This document shows, piece after piece, positions 15,793-23,611 of a DNA stretch of 64,000 nt (positions within the stretch are counted from its first letter, which is position 1; the number at the start of each line of letters is the position of its first letter). The position numbers were made by a program, and so were the translations under genes. This stretch comes from JAEUOS01 sp965279115 (GTDB lineage: Bacteria > Pseudomonadota > Gammaproteobacteria > Burkholderiales > JAEUOS01): NCBI GenBank assembly GCA_965279115.1, contig OZ257137.1, forward strand, positions 6,324,001-6,388,000, given 5' to 3'. The notes beneath the pieces were generated by a model. The model was given only the letters and a program-made list of their open reading frames with translations, had not been told where the DNA came from and made no database searches.

Positions 15793-17260
15793 AGACCGCG
15801 CAGACGCCTCCATCGACGCCCAGCGTCGCGAACTGCAGGCGCTCGCCGCCGCACGCGAAATGGTGGTGATTGAAGAATTCGCCGATCCAGTGGAGCGCGC
15901 CGATGACGGCGAGCGGCCTGGGTTTCAGGCGATGTTGCGGAGGCTGAAGGACCGCGAGCGGACCTGGTCAACGCTGCTGGTGATGGACACGTCCCGGATT
16001 GCCCGGCAAAACCAGTATCTGGCAGCCGCGTTCAATTTCGAATGCGAAAAGCGCGGCATCCACGTGCTCTATAGCAAGCTGCCTGAGACCAACACCATCA
16101 TGGATGTGGTCACCAAGCAGATGATGCGTGCGTTCGACCAACTCCACAGCCTGATGAGCCGCGAGAAAGGCCTGGCGGGCATGGCGGAAAACGTTCGCCA
16201 AGGCTGGCGTGCCGGCGGACGCGCCCCCTTTGGATTCCAACTGCAAGCGCATGAAACCGGCGCAATCCGTGAAGGCGCCGCGGTCACCAAAAGCAAGCTC
16301 GTCCCTGACGAGAACGCCAAGATCGTCGGCGAATTCCTGCGCCATCGCGCGGCCGGTACCGGCCGCGCCAGGGCAATCGAACTGACAGGCATTTCGCTGA
16401 CCGCGTCAACCTTGGTCGGTATCGAATGGAACGCCCTCACCTATGCCGGCCACACGGTCTGGAACGTGCATTCGGAGCAACTGCCAGGCGGTGGCTACAA
16501 GGGCGGCCAAAAGCGGCGCCCCCGGTCAGAATGGCTGATCCAGTACGACACCCATCCGGGGCTGATCTCCACCGATGAGGCTGAAGCCATCCTCGCTCAC
16601 CTTGAGGCAAGCCCGCACACCAAGGGACGCCGGCCCAGCAGCGAATCGCTACTCGGTGGTCTGCTTCGTACCGCCGAAGGCCGCACATGGCATGCCGAGG
16701 GCGAGTTCTACCGTCTGGGCAAGGGCAAGCGCGTCAACCGCGCAGCCCTGGACCGCGACATCGTGAAGCAGGTTCTCGATGATCTTCACTCGGATGCGTT
16801 CGTCAAGGCGCTGCTGGCCGAGGCGCGCAAGGCGACGATGCCTGTTCCGGATGCGGACGTGGCGCCTATGCGTGAAAAAGTGTCGGACCTGACCCGCAAA
16901 ATCGGCCGAGCAACGGAATTGGCCATGGAGGCACAACAACCGCGCCCTTGGCTGGAAAAAATCGAGCAATTGGAGAAGGAACGGGCAGCGCTGGTGGAAC
17001 AACTGGAGCGGGCCGAAGCCGAAACGCGCGCTGCTGAATCAATGCGCAACATTCGGGAATCGGACGTTCGCGCAATACTGAGCCAAATGGCGCAGGGCGT
17101 AAACGTTGATTCAGAGACCGGTGCGCTGAAGGACTTCTTGCGCGACCTGGTCGAATGGGTGGAACTTGAAGATTCCACCTGCCGCAACCACTACCTGCTA
17201 TCCGCAGGTGGGGTTTGCTTGGCGTCCCCACGGGGATTCGAACCCCGGTACTCACCGTGA
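15758..17260 (+). CDS. Large serine recombinase, probable ICE integrase at tRNA-Glu
   Basis: The start at 15758 gives a 500-residue large serine recombinase. The N-terminal resolvase domain carries the nucleophile in YLRSSKDRADASIDAQ (Ser10/Ser11), then LLVMDTSRIARQN and a recombinase domain (GWRAGGRAPFGFQL). A charged coiled coil (EKIEQLEKERAALVEQLER) is near residues 385-430. The zinc-ribbon region that normally follows (LLGGLLRTAEGRTWHAEGEF) has lost all its cysteines. The last 13 codons lie antisense inside the tRNA-Glu gene (17220-17260), so the C-terminus and stop are supplied by the attachment-site sequence. It is likely the integrase of the element in place of the tyrosine integrase usual for PAGI-2-type ICEs. 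Confidence 0.88.
   Translation: MIRAALYLRSSKDRADASIDAQRRELQALAAAREMVVIEEFADPVERADDGERPGFQAMLRRLKDRERTWSTLLVMDTSRIARQNQYLAAAFNFECEKRGIHVLYSKLPETNTIMDVVTKQMMRAFDQLHSLMSREKGLAGMAENVRQGWRAGGRAPFGFQLQAHETGAIREGAAVTKSKLVPDENAKIVGEFLRHRAAGTGRARAIELTGISLTASTLVGIEWNALTYAGHTVWNVHSEQLPGGGYKGGQKRRPRSEWLIQYDTHPGLISTDEAEAILAHLEASPHTKGRRPSSESLLGGLLRTAEGRTWHAEGEFYRLGKGKRVNRAALDRDIVKQVLDDLHSDAFVKALLAEARKATMPVPDADVAPMREKVSDLTRKIGRATELAMEAQQPRPWLEKIEQLEKERAALVEQLERAEAETRAAESMRNIRESDVRAILSQMAQGVNVDSETGALKDFLRDLVEWVELEDSTCRNHYLLSAGGVCLASPRGFEPRYSP
17220..17260. other. Probable ICE attachment site (right junction) in tRNA-Glu
   Basis: The 3' portion of tRNA-Glu (acceptor, T arm) is immediately adjacent to, and in fact read through by, the recombinase gene. 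Integration into tRNA 3' ends regenerates the tRNA and leaves a direct repeat at the far end. The partner copy is not present in this window, so the exact core cannot be delimited. Confidence 0.5.
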
Positions 17261-17295
17261 AAGGGTGATGTCCTAGGCCTCTAGACGATGGGGAC
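17220..17295 (-). tRNA. tRNA-Glu (TTC)
   Basis: The 76-nt minus-strand cloverleaf starts GTCCCCATCGTCTAGAGG, has the loop CTTTCAC with anticodon TTC, the T-arm GGTTCGAATCC, and ends GGGGACG plus encoded CCA. It follows tRNA-Ala by 28 nt and shares its promoter. Its 3' half overlaps the recombinase gene on the opposite strand. Confidence 0.97.
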
Positions 17296-17323
17296 CCGGA
17301 CTAACCGTACTGCTGAAGCGTTT

Positions 17324-17399
<76 letters not shown>

Positions 17400-17412
17400 A
17401 ACGCAGTCCAAT

Positions 17413-17442
17413 ATTATAACCAGACTGACGCCGGTTTTGCAA
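17413..17442 (-). promoter_or_regulatory. Promoter of the tRNA-Ala/tRNA-Glu unit
   Basis: On the minus strand TTGCAA (17442-17437) and a perfect TATAAT (17418-17413) are separated by 18 bp and end 14 bp before tRNA-Ala. This is a strong housekeeping sigma-70 promoter. Confidence 0.8.
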
Positions 17443-17455
17443 ATATCCCGGGCAA

Positions 17456-18847
17456 CTAAATATGCTGCTGCAGGCGCGACAACACCCGTTCGCGGCCGAA
17501 CAGTTCCAGCACCGCATCAAGCGAAGGGGTTTGCGGCGTGCCGGCCACGATCACCCGCACCGGCATGGCCAGTTGCGGCATCTTCAGGCCAAACGCGGCG
17601 AGTGTGGCCTTGATCTCGGCGCTGATGGCGGCCTTTTCCCACACCGCACCCGTCAGGCGACGCGTCAGATCGGCCAATACAGGCCGAACCGCGTCGGTGA
17701 CGTGCACGGTAAGAAGCTCCGCAGCCGGCGCATGGCCGGCATAGAACAGCATGGCCGCATCGGCGATGTCGTGCAGCGTGTTGGCGCGGTCCTTCACCAG
17801 TGCCACCACACGATCGAGCGCAGGACCTCCGGCAACCACGGCGCCGCGCTGAACGATCAGCGGCTCGACCAGCCCGGCCAGCCGGGCCGGGTCGGCTTCC
17901 TTGATGTATTCGTGATTGAGCCAGGTCAGCTTGGCCTGATCGAACTGCGCCGCCGAGCGCGAAACGGTGTCGAGTTCGAACCATTCGATGAACTTTTCAC
18001 GCGGAAATTTTTCGGCGTCACCATGGCTCCAGCCCAGCCGAGCCAGGTAGTTGAAGAGCGCCTCGGGCAGGTAACCATCGGCCGGGTACTGCATCACGCT
18101 CACCGCGCCATGGCGTTTCGAAAGCTTCTCGCCGTCCGGTCCGAGGATGGTGGGCAAATGCGCAAACTGAGGCACCGGCGCGCCGAGCGCGCGGTAGATG
18201 TTGATCTGCCTGGGCGTGTTGTTGACGTGGTCGTCGCCGCGCACAACGTGCGTGATGGCCATGTCGAGATCGTCGATCACCACGGCGAAGTTGTAGGTGG
18301 GCACGAGGTCGGCGCGCGCGATGACCAGGTCGTCGAGTTCGGTGTTGGAAATCGAGATCGGTCCCTTGACGAGGTCGTTCCATGCGACATCACCGTCATC
18401 CGGGTTGCGGAAGCGGATCACCGGCGCAATGCCCTCGGGCGGGGTCTTGGCCCTCGCGTTCTCGGGGCGCCAGCGGCCGTCATAGCGCGGCTTGAGGTTT
18501 TTCGCCCGCTGCTCCTCGCGCAGCGCGTCGAGTTCCTCGCGGCTGGCGTAGCAGCGATAGGCGCGCCCGTCGGCGAGCATCTGCCCGATCACTTCGCGAT
18601 AACGTTCCAGCCGTGCGGTCTGGCGAATCGGTCCTTCGTCATAATCCAATCCCAGCCAGGCCATGCTCTCCAGGATGACCTGCACCGCCTCCTCGGTGGA
18701 GCGCTCAAGGTCGGTGTCCTCGATGCGCAGCACGAACTTGCCGCCATGGTGGCGCGCATAGGCCCACGAAAACAGCGCCGCGCGGGCATTGCCAAGGTGC
18801 AAAAAGCCGGTGGGACTGGGAGCGAAACGGGTGCGAACCTGCGACAT
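17456..18847 (-). CDS. gltX: Glutamyl-tRNA synthetase
   Basis: This 463-residue class I aminoacyl-tRNA synthetase charges tRNA-Glu. The start at 18847 gives the canonical MSQVRTRFAPSPTGFLHLGN, carrying the HIGH-equivalent HLGN. The KMSKS-type motif is GEKLSKRHGAVSV. RIEDTDLERST confirms the family. The C-terminal anticodon-binding domain is helical. It is the housekeeping gene next to its cognate tRNA-Glu, and standard length is retained. Whether it also charges tRNA-Gln cannot be read from the sequence by eye. Confidence 0.97.
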   Translation of the reverse strand: MSQVRTRFAPSPTGFLHLGNARAALFSWAYARHHGGKFVLRIEDTDLERSTEEAVQVILESMAWLGLDYDEGPIRQTARLERYREVIGQMLADGRAYRCYASREELDALREEQRAKNLKPRYDGRWRPENARAKTPPEGIAPVIRFRNPDDGDVAWNDLVKGPISISNTELDDLVIARADLVPTYNFAVVIDDLDMAITHVVRGDDHVNNTPRQINIYRALGAPVPQFAHLPTILGPDGEKLSKRHGAVSVMQYPADGYLPEALFNYLARLGWSHGDAEKFPREKFIEWFELDTVSRSAAQFDQAKLTWLNHEYIKEADPARLAGLVEPLIVQRGAVVAGGPALDRVVALVKDRANTLHDIADAAMLFYAGHAPAAELLTVHVTDAVRPVLADLTRRLTGAVWEKAAISAEIKATLAAFGLKMPQLAMPVRVIVAGTPQTPSLDAVLELFGRERVLSRLQQHI

Positions 18848-18946
18848 GACGAATTGCCTCGATGCGAAGGCCGCGATTGTAGCCCGACAGGTGCAATGGC
18901 AAGCCGCCAAGTGCCGCGGATTTGCTATACTCTGAGGCTCTCTTCC

Positions 18947-19021
18947 GGGCGGTTAACTCAGCGGTAGAGTGCCACCTTCACACGGTGGAAGTCACTGGTT
19001 CGATCCCAGTACCGCCCACCA
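18947..19021 (+). tRNA. tRNA-Val (CAC)
   Basis: The 75-nt plus-strand cloverleaf begins GGGCGGTTAACTCAGCGG, has the anticodon stem CCACC/GGTGG with loop TTCACAC (anticodon CAC), and ends ACCGCCCACCA with encoded CCA. A -10-like TATACT lies at 18926-18931, 15 bp upstream. A strong terminator follows. Confidence 0.97.
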
Positions 19022-19029
19022 CGAATTTC

Positions 19030-19069
19030 AAACGGGTTGCGCTGCGAAGCGCGACCCGTTTCTCTTTGT
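19030..19069 (+). terminator. Rho-independent terminator after tRNA-Val
   Basis: AAACGGGTTGCGCT (19030-19043) pairs with AGCGCGACCCGTTT (19048-19061) around a GCGA tetraloop with one G-T pair, followed by CTCTTTG. It ends tRNA-Val transcription and may also serve the converging FAD oxidoreductase operon. Confidence 0.85.
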
Positions 19070-19093
19070 CTGCGGCACCAACGATCCTGCCGC

Positions 19094-20500
19094 TCAGGAA
19101 TCCCAGAACACACTCTTCTTCTGGGTCACGCCCCGCTCTTCCCACGCCCGCAGCTTGCCGGGGTTCAGCAATCCCGCCGGATCCATCGCCACCTTGAGTT
19201 CCACATGGCGCGGGTTGATCGACTTCTTGCCGCCGTCTTCCACCACCCAGGTATGCGGATCGGCGATATAGACGCCCTCTTCCTCAAGAATGCGCATCAC
19301 CTCGCGCAGGCGCTGCTCGTCCTTCCAGCGCACGATCGGCAAGCCGCTGCAGGTAACCGCCCCCTTCACGCGAATGAACTCCACGTGCTGCACCACCTCG
19401 TCACCGAAGATCTCGTGGATGCGGCGCACCAGTTCGAGGTTGCGGCCGGCCGGATAGCCCAGCTGCAGGTAGGTGATGCCGCCCGCCATGCCCGGCGCAG
19501 CGCCCGCGGCCTCGGCTTCACGAATCGCATGCAGGGTGGCGTGGTTCCACATGAATTCCTGCAGGGTAAGACGCTTCGCCCCCGCGGCACGCGGGTCGTT
19601 GCGCCAGGTGATCGCGCCGCCGGCGGCCTTCACCATGTCGGCGAACGCGTCTTCGCTGTATTCGGCCACCAGGGTCATGACGACACTTTCACCATCGCGC
19701 ACCACGTCCCTGAGCGGGCGGTAGCTGCGCGGCAGGGGCCACTGGTGCGCGGAGACGCCCTTCTTGGCGATGCCGTCGGATTCGCCCAGCGCCTGCGCAA
19801 AGGCCACCGCGTCGTTGAAACTGCCGAAGCTGGCGATGAATTCCACCCAAGGCAGGGCGGGGGCGAGCGCCAGTTCGACTTCAAGCACGATGCCGTTGAC
19901 GCCATACGCATGGTGCAGGTCCACTGCATCGCGGCCGCGAAACTGCAGCGCGCGCGGCTGCGGTTCCATCGACAGCGCCTTGACACCGAGGATGTTGCCG
20001 GGATCCTTGAGCATGCCGTAGTTGTTCGACCCTATGCCCACACCGCCGCCGCAATAGAAGCCGCCAACGGTCGAGCCGCGAAAGGTGGAGGGCAGCATGC
20101 GCTGTTCCCAGCCGGATTTGCGTGCTTCGGCGTCGATTTCGGACAGGCGCGCGCCGGCCTCGGCACGCGCCGCACCGGGCTTGACCCACAGCACCTGGTT
20201 CAGGCGCGTGAGGTCCAGCACCACCCCGCCGGCGAGCGGCATTGCCTGTCCGTAGTTGCCGGACCCGAGTCCGCGTGGTGTCAGCGGCACGCCCGCGGCC
20301 GCACAGGCACCGACAATCCGCGCAACCTCATCCTGTGTCGTCGGTACCGCCACCATGTCCGCCCGCTTATCATCAAGCAGCGCCTTCAACACCGGGCTGA
20401 ACCAGTAAAAGTCGCGCGACAGGCGGGTCAGGTCGCCCGCATCGCGCAGCAAGGTGATGCCGGCCAATTGGCCGGCCAGCTTTTCGATCGTATCGCTCAT
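19094..20500 (-). CDS. FAD-binding (PCMH-type) oxidoreductase, second of a tandem pair
   Basis: This 468-residue flavoenzyme of the VAO/PCMH (GlcD-like) superfamily has an N-terminal FAD-binding domain with TPRGLGSGNYGQAMPLAGG and VVLDLTRLN, and a loop PSTFRGSTVGGFYCGGGVGI that contacts the FAD pyrophosphate. The C-terminal cap ends with AMDPAGLLNPGK, the usual family ending. It resembles its neighbour at 20509-21918 over most of its length, so the pair arose by duplication. The substrate is unknown; hydroxy acids and phenolic alcohols are known substrates of the superfamily. It lies last in a transcript with a binding protein. The start at 20500 avoids overlap; an earlier ATG at 20521 is possible. 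Confidence 0.85.
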   Translation of the reverse strand: MSDTIEKLAGQLAGITLLRDAGDLTRLSRDFYWFSPVLKALLDDKRADMVAVPTTQDEVARIVGACAAAGVPLTPRGLGSGNYGQAMPLAGGVVLDLTRLNQVLWVKPGAARAEAGARLSEIDAEARKSGWEQRMLPSTFRGSTVGGFYCGGGVGIGSNNYGMLKDPGNILGVKALSMEPQPRALQFRGRDAVDLHHAYGVNGIVLEVELALAPALPWVEFIASFGSFNDAVAFAQALGESDGIAKKGVSAHQWPLPRSYRPLRDVVRDGESVVMTLVAEYSEDAFADMVKAAGGAITWRNDPRAAGAKRLTLQEFMWNHATLHAIREAEAAGAAPGMAGGITYLQLGYPAGRNLELVRRIHEIFGDEVVQHVEFIRVKGAVTCSGLPIVRWKDEQRLREVMRILEEEGVYIADPHTWVVEDGGKKSINPRHVELKVAMDPAGLLNPGKLRAWEERGVTQKKSVFWDS

Positions 20501-20508
20501 GCGCAGGT

Positions 20509-21918
20509 TCAGTAAGCCCATCCGGAGGCGCGTATATGTCCGGCCCCGCCGGGCGCACCTTCAATCTGGTCGTAGCCGGCGATCTTGCCGGGATTCATCA
20601 GGCCATGCGGGTCGGTGGCGCGCTTGAAGGCAATCTGCGCATCATCGATCTTGTGCATGCCGCCGTTCTGTAGGAAATAGGTATGCGGGTTGGCGATCTT
20701 GACGCCCAGGTCTTCAAACGCCTGCGAAAGTCGCTCGATCTGTTCCTGCCCGGTATAGCGGATCACCGGGATGCCCTCCACCGCCATCTGGCCGTTGATG
20801 CGCTTGAGTTCCAGGTGCAGAGGTGCTTCGTCACCAAATCGCTCATGGATCATGCGCACCTGTTCAAGCGGGTCGCTGCCGCGAAAAATGCAGATCAGGT
20901 AGGTCACCGCCGGGTCATCGCCCAGCACCTGCAGGGTGGTATGCCCCCAGGTGTACTCATAGATCGGCCGCTGGTTGAAGCTGCCTTCGGGATGATTGAA
21001 CGACAGCCTGCCGCCGAACTCGCGTACCAGGTCGTCCAGCGCCTCCAGGCTCGCTTCGCCCACCATGCCCAGCACCGCATGCTGGCCATCCGGAATCGCG
21101 TGACGCAACGCATGGAAATGCTTCGCCAGGTTCCAGGTGATCGGCGACACCAGTTTTTTCAGGATGCCGTCGGAGGTGGCAAGCGCCCAGCCGAAGCGCG
21201 CCGCCTGCATGAAGTCGGCGAAGGTCACGATGATGTCGCGCCACGCATAGGCCGGCGCCAGCGGCATCTCAACCTCAAGCATGATGCCGTTCACACCGTA
21301 TGCATGGTGCACCGTGGCCAGCTCGTCGCCGCGAATCTCGAGGATGCGCGGCGTCTCCTCGATGGTGGCGAGCTTGATGCCGAGGATGTTGCCGCGGTCG
21401 CGCAAGATGCCGTAGTTCACCGAGCCGATGCCGGCATGTCCCCCGCCCATGAAGCCGCCCAGGGTGGCCAGGCGCTTGGTCGAAGGGTGCATGCGCAGTT
21501 CCCAGCCTTGCGCCCGGGCGGCCGCGTCGAAATCGGACACCATGATGCCGGCCTCGGCACGCGCCGCGCCGGCCCGCCCCACCCCGCCCACCCACAGCAT
21601 GCGATTGATGCCGGTCATGTCGAGCACCACGCCGCCCGCCAGCGGCACCGCCTGGCCGAAATTGCCGGTGCCGGTGCCACGCGCGGTGATCGGGATCCGA
21701 TGGCGCGCACACAGCGACGCCACCTTCAGGACCTCGTCCTGGGTGCGCGGGGCGACCACCAGTTCAGCCGTCAGGCCGTCCAGTTCCTGCTTGAGAATGG
21801 GAGAAAACCAGTAGTAGTCGCGGCTCTTCTCGGCCAGCAGCGCCGGCTCGGCGGAATGCGGAATATCGCCCAGATCGCGGGCCAGCGCGCCCAGCGCGCC
21901 ACGCAATGGCTCGCTCAT
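20509..21918 (-). CDS. FAD-binding (PCMH-type) oxidoreductase, first of a tandem pair
   Basis: This 469-residue VAO/PCMH flavoprotein has ITARGTGTGNFGQAVPLAGG and VVLDMTGINRM for FAD binding, then PSTKRLATLGGFMGGGHAGI and the C-terminal ATDPHGLMNPGKIAGYD. It begins 2 bp after the stop of the periplasmic binding protein gene and ends 8 bp before the second flavoprotein, giving a three-gene unit. Two similar proteins produced together could form a heteromer, as in glycolate oxidase GlcD/GlcE, though both here keep a full FAD domain. The substrate is not predictable. Confidence 0.86.
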   Translation of the reverse strand: MSEPLRGALGALARDLGDIPHSAEPALLAEKSRDYYWFSPILKQELDGLTAELVVAPRTQDEVLKVASLCARHRIPITARGTGTGNFGQAVPLAGGVVLDMTGINRMLWVGGVGRAGAARAEAGIMVSDFDAAARAQGWELRMHPSTKRLATLGGFMGGGHAGIGSVNYGILRDRGNILGIKLATIEETPRILEIRGDELATVHHAYGVNGIMLEVEMPLAPAYAWRDIIVTFADFMQAARFGWALATSDGILKKLVSPITWNLAKHFHALRHAIPDGQHAVLGMVGEASLEALDDLVREFGGRLSFNHPEGSFNQRPIYEYTWGHTTLQVLGDDPAVTYLICIFRGSDPLEQVRMIHERFGDEAPLHLELKRINGQMAVEGIPVIRYTGQEQIERLSQAFEDLGVKIANPHTYFLQNGGMHKIDDAQIAFKRATDPHGLMNPGKIAGYDQIEGAPGGAGHIRASGWAY

Positions 21919-21920
21919 GA

Positions 21921-22958
21921 CTACTCCCGGAACTCGGGCATCATGCGCTCGGCCCTGGGTGGCAAAAAGCGGTCGGTGTAAACCTGCTCGGGCTTGAGCG
22001 TGCCTTTCACATTGAACGCATCCAGCGTCGAAGCGATGGTCTTTTCCAGCTTCCTGGGCTCGACGGCCGACATGCCGTTGGCTTTGACGTTCGGCGTGAG
22101 ATACATCTCCTTGACGGCCAGCACCATGCGCTTGTTCTCGAGATCGATGTTCACCAGCGGATCGCGCCCCTTGAGGGCATTCACCGTCGCCTTCGGATCG
22201 GCCACGGTGTCCCGATAGGCACGATTGATCGCCTTGGCAAGTGCGCTGATGGTGCGCGGGTTTTTCTCGACAAAATCCTTCAGCGCGAACACCACATTGC
22301 CGTAGCCATCAAGCTTGTGGTCGTCGTATTTCATGACCACGATGTTCTCGCGCCTGACACCCAGGCCTTCCACACCCAATCCGCCGGAGGTGATGAAGCC
22401 GGCGATGGCGTCGACCTCGCCACGCACCAGCATGGGCTCGCGCAGGGGCGCGTCCATGGTGACCCAGGTCACTTTCGAGGCGTCAATCCCGTTGGCTTTC
22501 ACCAGCGAAGGAAACATCTGCCGCGCCCCGTCGAACACCGGCGCACCGAGTTTTTTCCCCTCGAGTTGCTTCGGGGTCGTGATGTTGGCGCGATCCTTCA
22601 GGCTGATGATGGCCAGCGGATAGCCGTCTTCCGGAACGTAAAACACCAGCAATTGCTTTTCCGGATTCTCGGCGTTCCACTTGATGATCACCCCCATGTC
22701 GGCATGGCCGATCTCGTGGCTGCCGGAGATCACCCGCTGGATCGACGCGCCGGACCCGGCGCCGCGGTCGATGGCGACCTCCATTCCTTCGGCCTTGAAA
22801 TAACCCTTCTCGGCGGCGTACACGTAAGGGGCCTGCGGGGCCTGGAACAGCCAGCCGAGGGTCAGCTTCACGGCAGGTTTCTCGACCTGGGCGGCGGCGG
22901 GATTGGCCACCAGCGCGGCCCCTGCGGCCAGCGCCAGCATGAAAGCGGTCATGCGCAT
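21921..22958 (-). CDS. ABC-type periplasmic binding protein, NMT1/SsuA-like
   Basis: This 345-residue exported solute-binding protein belongs to the NMT1/TauA/SsuA type. The start at 22958 gives a signal peptide (MRMTAFMLALAAGAALVANP, cleavage after PAAAQ). The mature part has LTLGWLFQAPQAPYVYAAEK, YFKAEGMEV and GSHEIGHADMGVII, typical of thiamine-precursor and sulfonate binders. No permease or ATPase gene is adjacent. Instead two FAD oxidoreductases follow within 2 bp, so the protein presumably delivers, or senses, the substrate of those enzymes, using a transporter encoded elsewhere. Confidence 0.85.
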   Translation of the reverse strand: MRMTAFMLALAAGAALVANPAAAQVEKPAVKLTLGWLFQAPQAPYVYAAEKGYFKAEGMEVAIDRGAGSGASIQRVISGSHEIGHADMGVIIKWNAENPEKQLLVFYVPEDGYPLAIISLKDRANITTPKQLEGKKLGAPVFDGARQMFPSLVKANGIDASKVTWVTMDAPLREPMLVRGEVDAIAGFITSGGLGVEGLGVRRENIVVMKYDDHKLDGYGNVVFALKDFVEKNPRTISALAKAINRAYRDTVADPKATVNALKGRDPLVNIDLENKRMVLAVKEMYLTPNVKANGMSAVEPRKLEKTIASTLDAFNVKGTLKPEQVYTDRFLPPRAERMMPEFRE

Positions 22959-23167
22959 GTTTCTTGTTCTCCGTAGGATGAATGTACGCCGCAAACCCGG
23001 CCTGGAACCGGCGTTCACGGCGATCGCGAGGCGTGATGATACTGGTCATGTGCCGATTGTCGCGATACCGGACTGCCTTGATCCTGATCAAAGCGCCAGG
23101 GCAGGACGGGACTACGATTGCTTTACCTCTTGTCTCCTGCATTGCGACCTGGCAATTTCGACTTCAC

Positions 23168-23602
23168 ATGTTCAGCCTGCAAGTCCGCGACGTTCTTGAT
23201 CGTGCCAAGTTGCTGACGGCGCCGCCCGGAATGTCGGTCTTCGACGCGGCGGGACTGATGCAGGCGCACGGCAGTGGCGCGGTGCTTGTCCTCGAATCGG
23301 AGCGACTGGTCGGCATTCTGACCGAACGCGACATCGTCTTTCGCGTGGTGGCGCGCGACCTCGACAGCCACAACACGCCGGTGGTGGAAGTGATGACGCC
23401 GTCGCCGATGACCGTGGAACCCGATCGCACCTTCGGACATGCACTCATCCAGATGCAGAAGAACGGCTTCCGTCACTTGCCGGTCTTGCAGGAAGGCCGC
23501 GTGCTGGGCATCGTGTCCGCCCGCAATGCGCTGGACCCGGACCTCGAGGAATTTGTCGCCGAGGCGGTACGGCGCGAGCAGTTCGGCCGGGAAGGGTTCT
23601 AG
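23168..23602 (+). CDS. Two-CBS-domain protein
   Basis: This 144-residue cytoplasmic protein is made of two CBS modules: residues ~10-65 (GMSVFDAAGLMQAHGSGAVL, ERLVGILTERDIVFRVVARD) and ~75-130 (TPSPMTVEPDRTFGHALIQM, GFRHLPVLQEGRVLGIVSAR). Tandem CBS pairs bind adenine nucleotides and regulate partner enzymes or transporters. It stands alone, divergent from the binding-protein operon and convergent with phaZ, with no partner domain, so its target is unknown. The start was chosen as the ATG directly before the first CBS motif. Confidence 0.85.
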   Translation: MFSLQVRDVLDRAKLLTAPPGMSVFDAAGLMQAHGSGAVLVLESERLVGILTERDIVFRVVARDLDSHNTPVVEVMTPSPMTVEPDRTFGHALIQMQKNGFRHLPVLQEGRVLGIVSARNALDPDLEEFVAEAVRREQFGREGF

Positions 23603-23611
23603 CCGCAGCGC

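Noticed and set aside
19037..20515. A 492-codon plus-strand frame opposite the FAD oxidoreductase
   Set aside because: Antisense shadow; the minus-strand product has clear FAD motifs and correct length.
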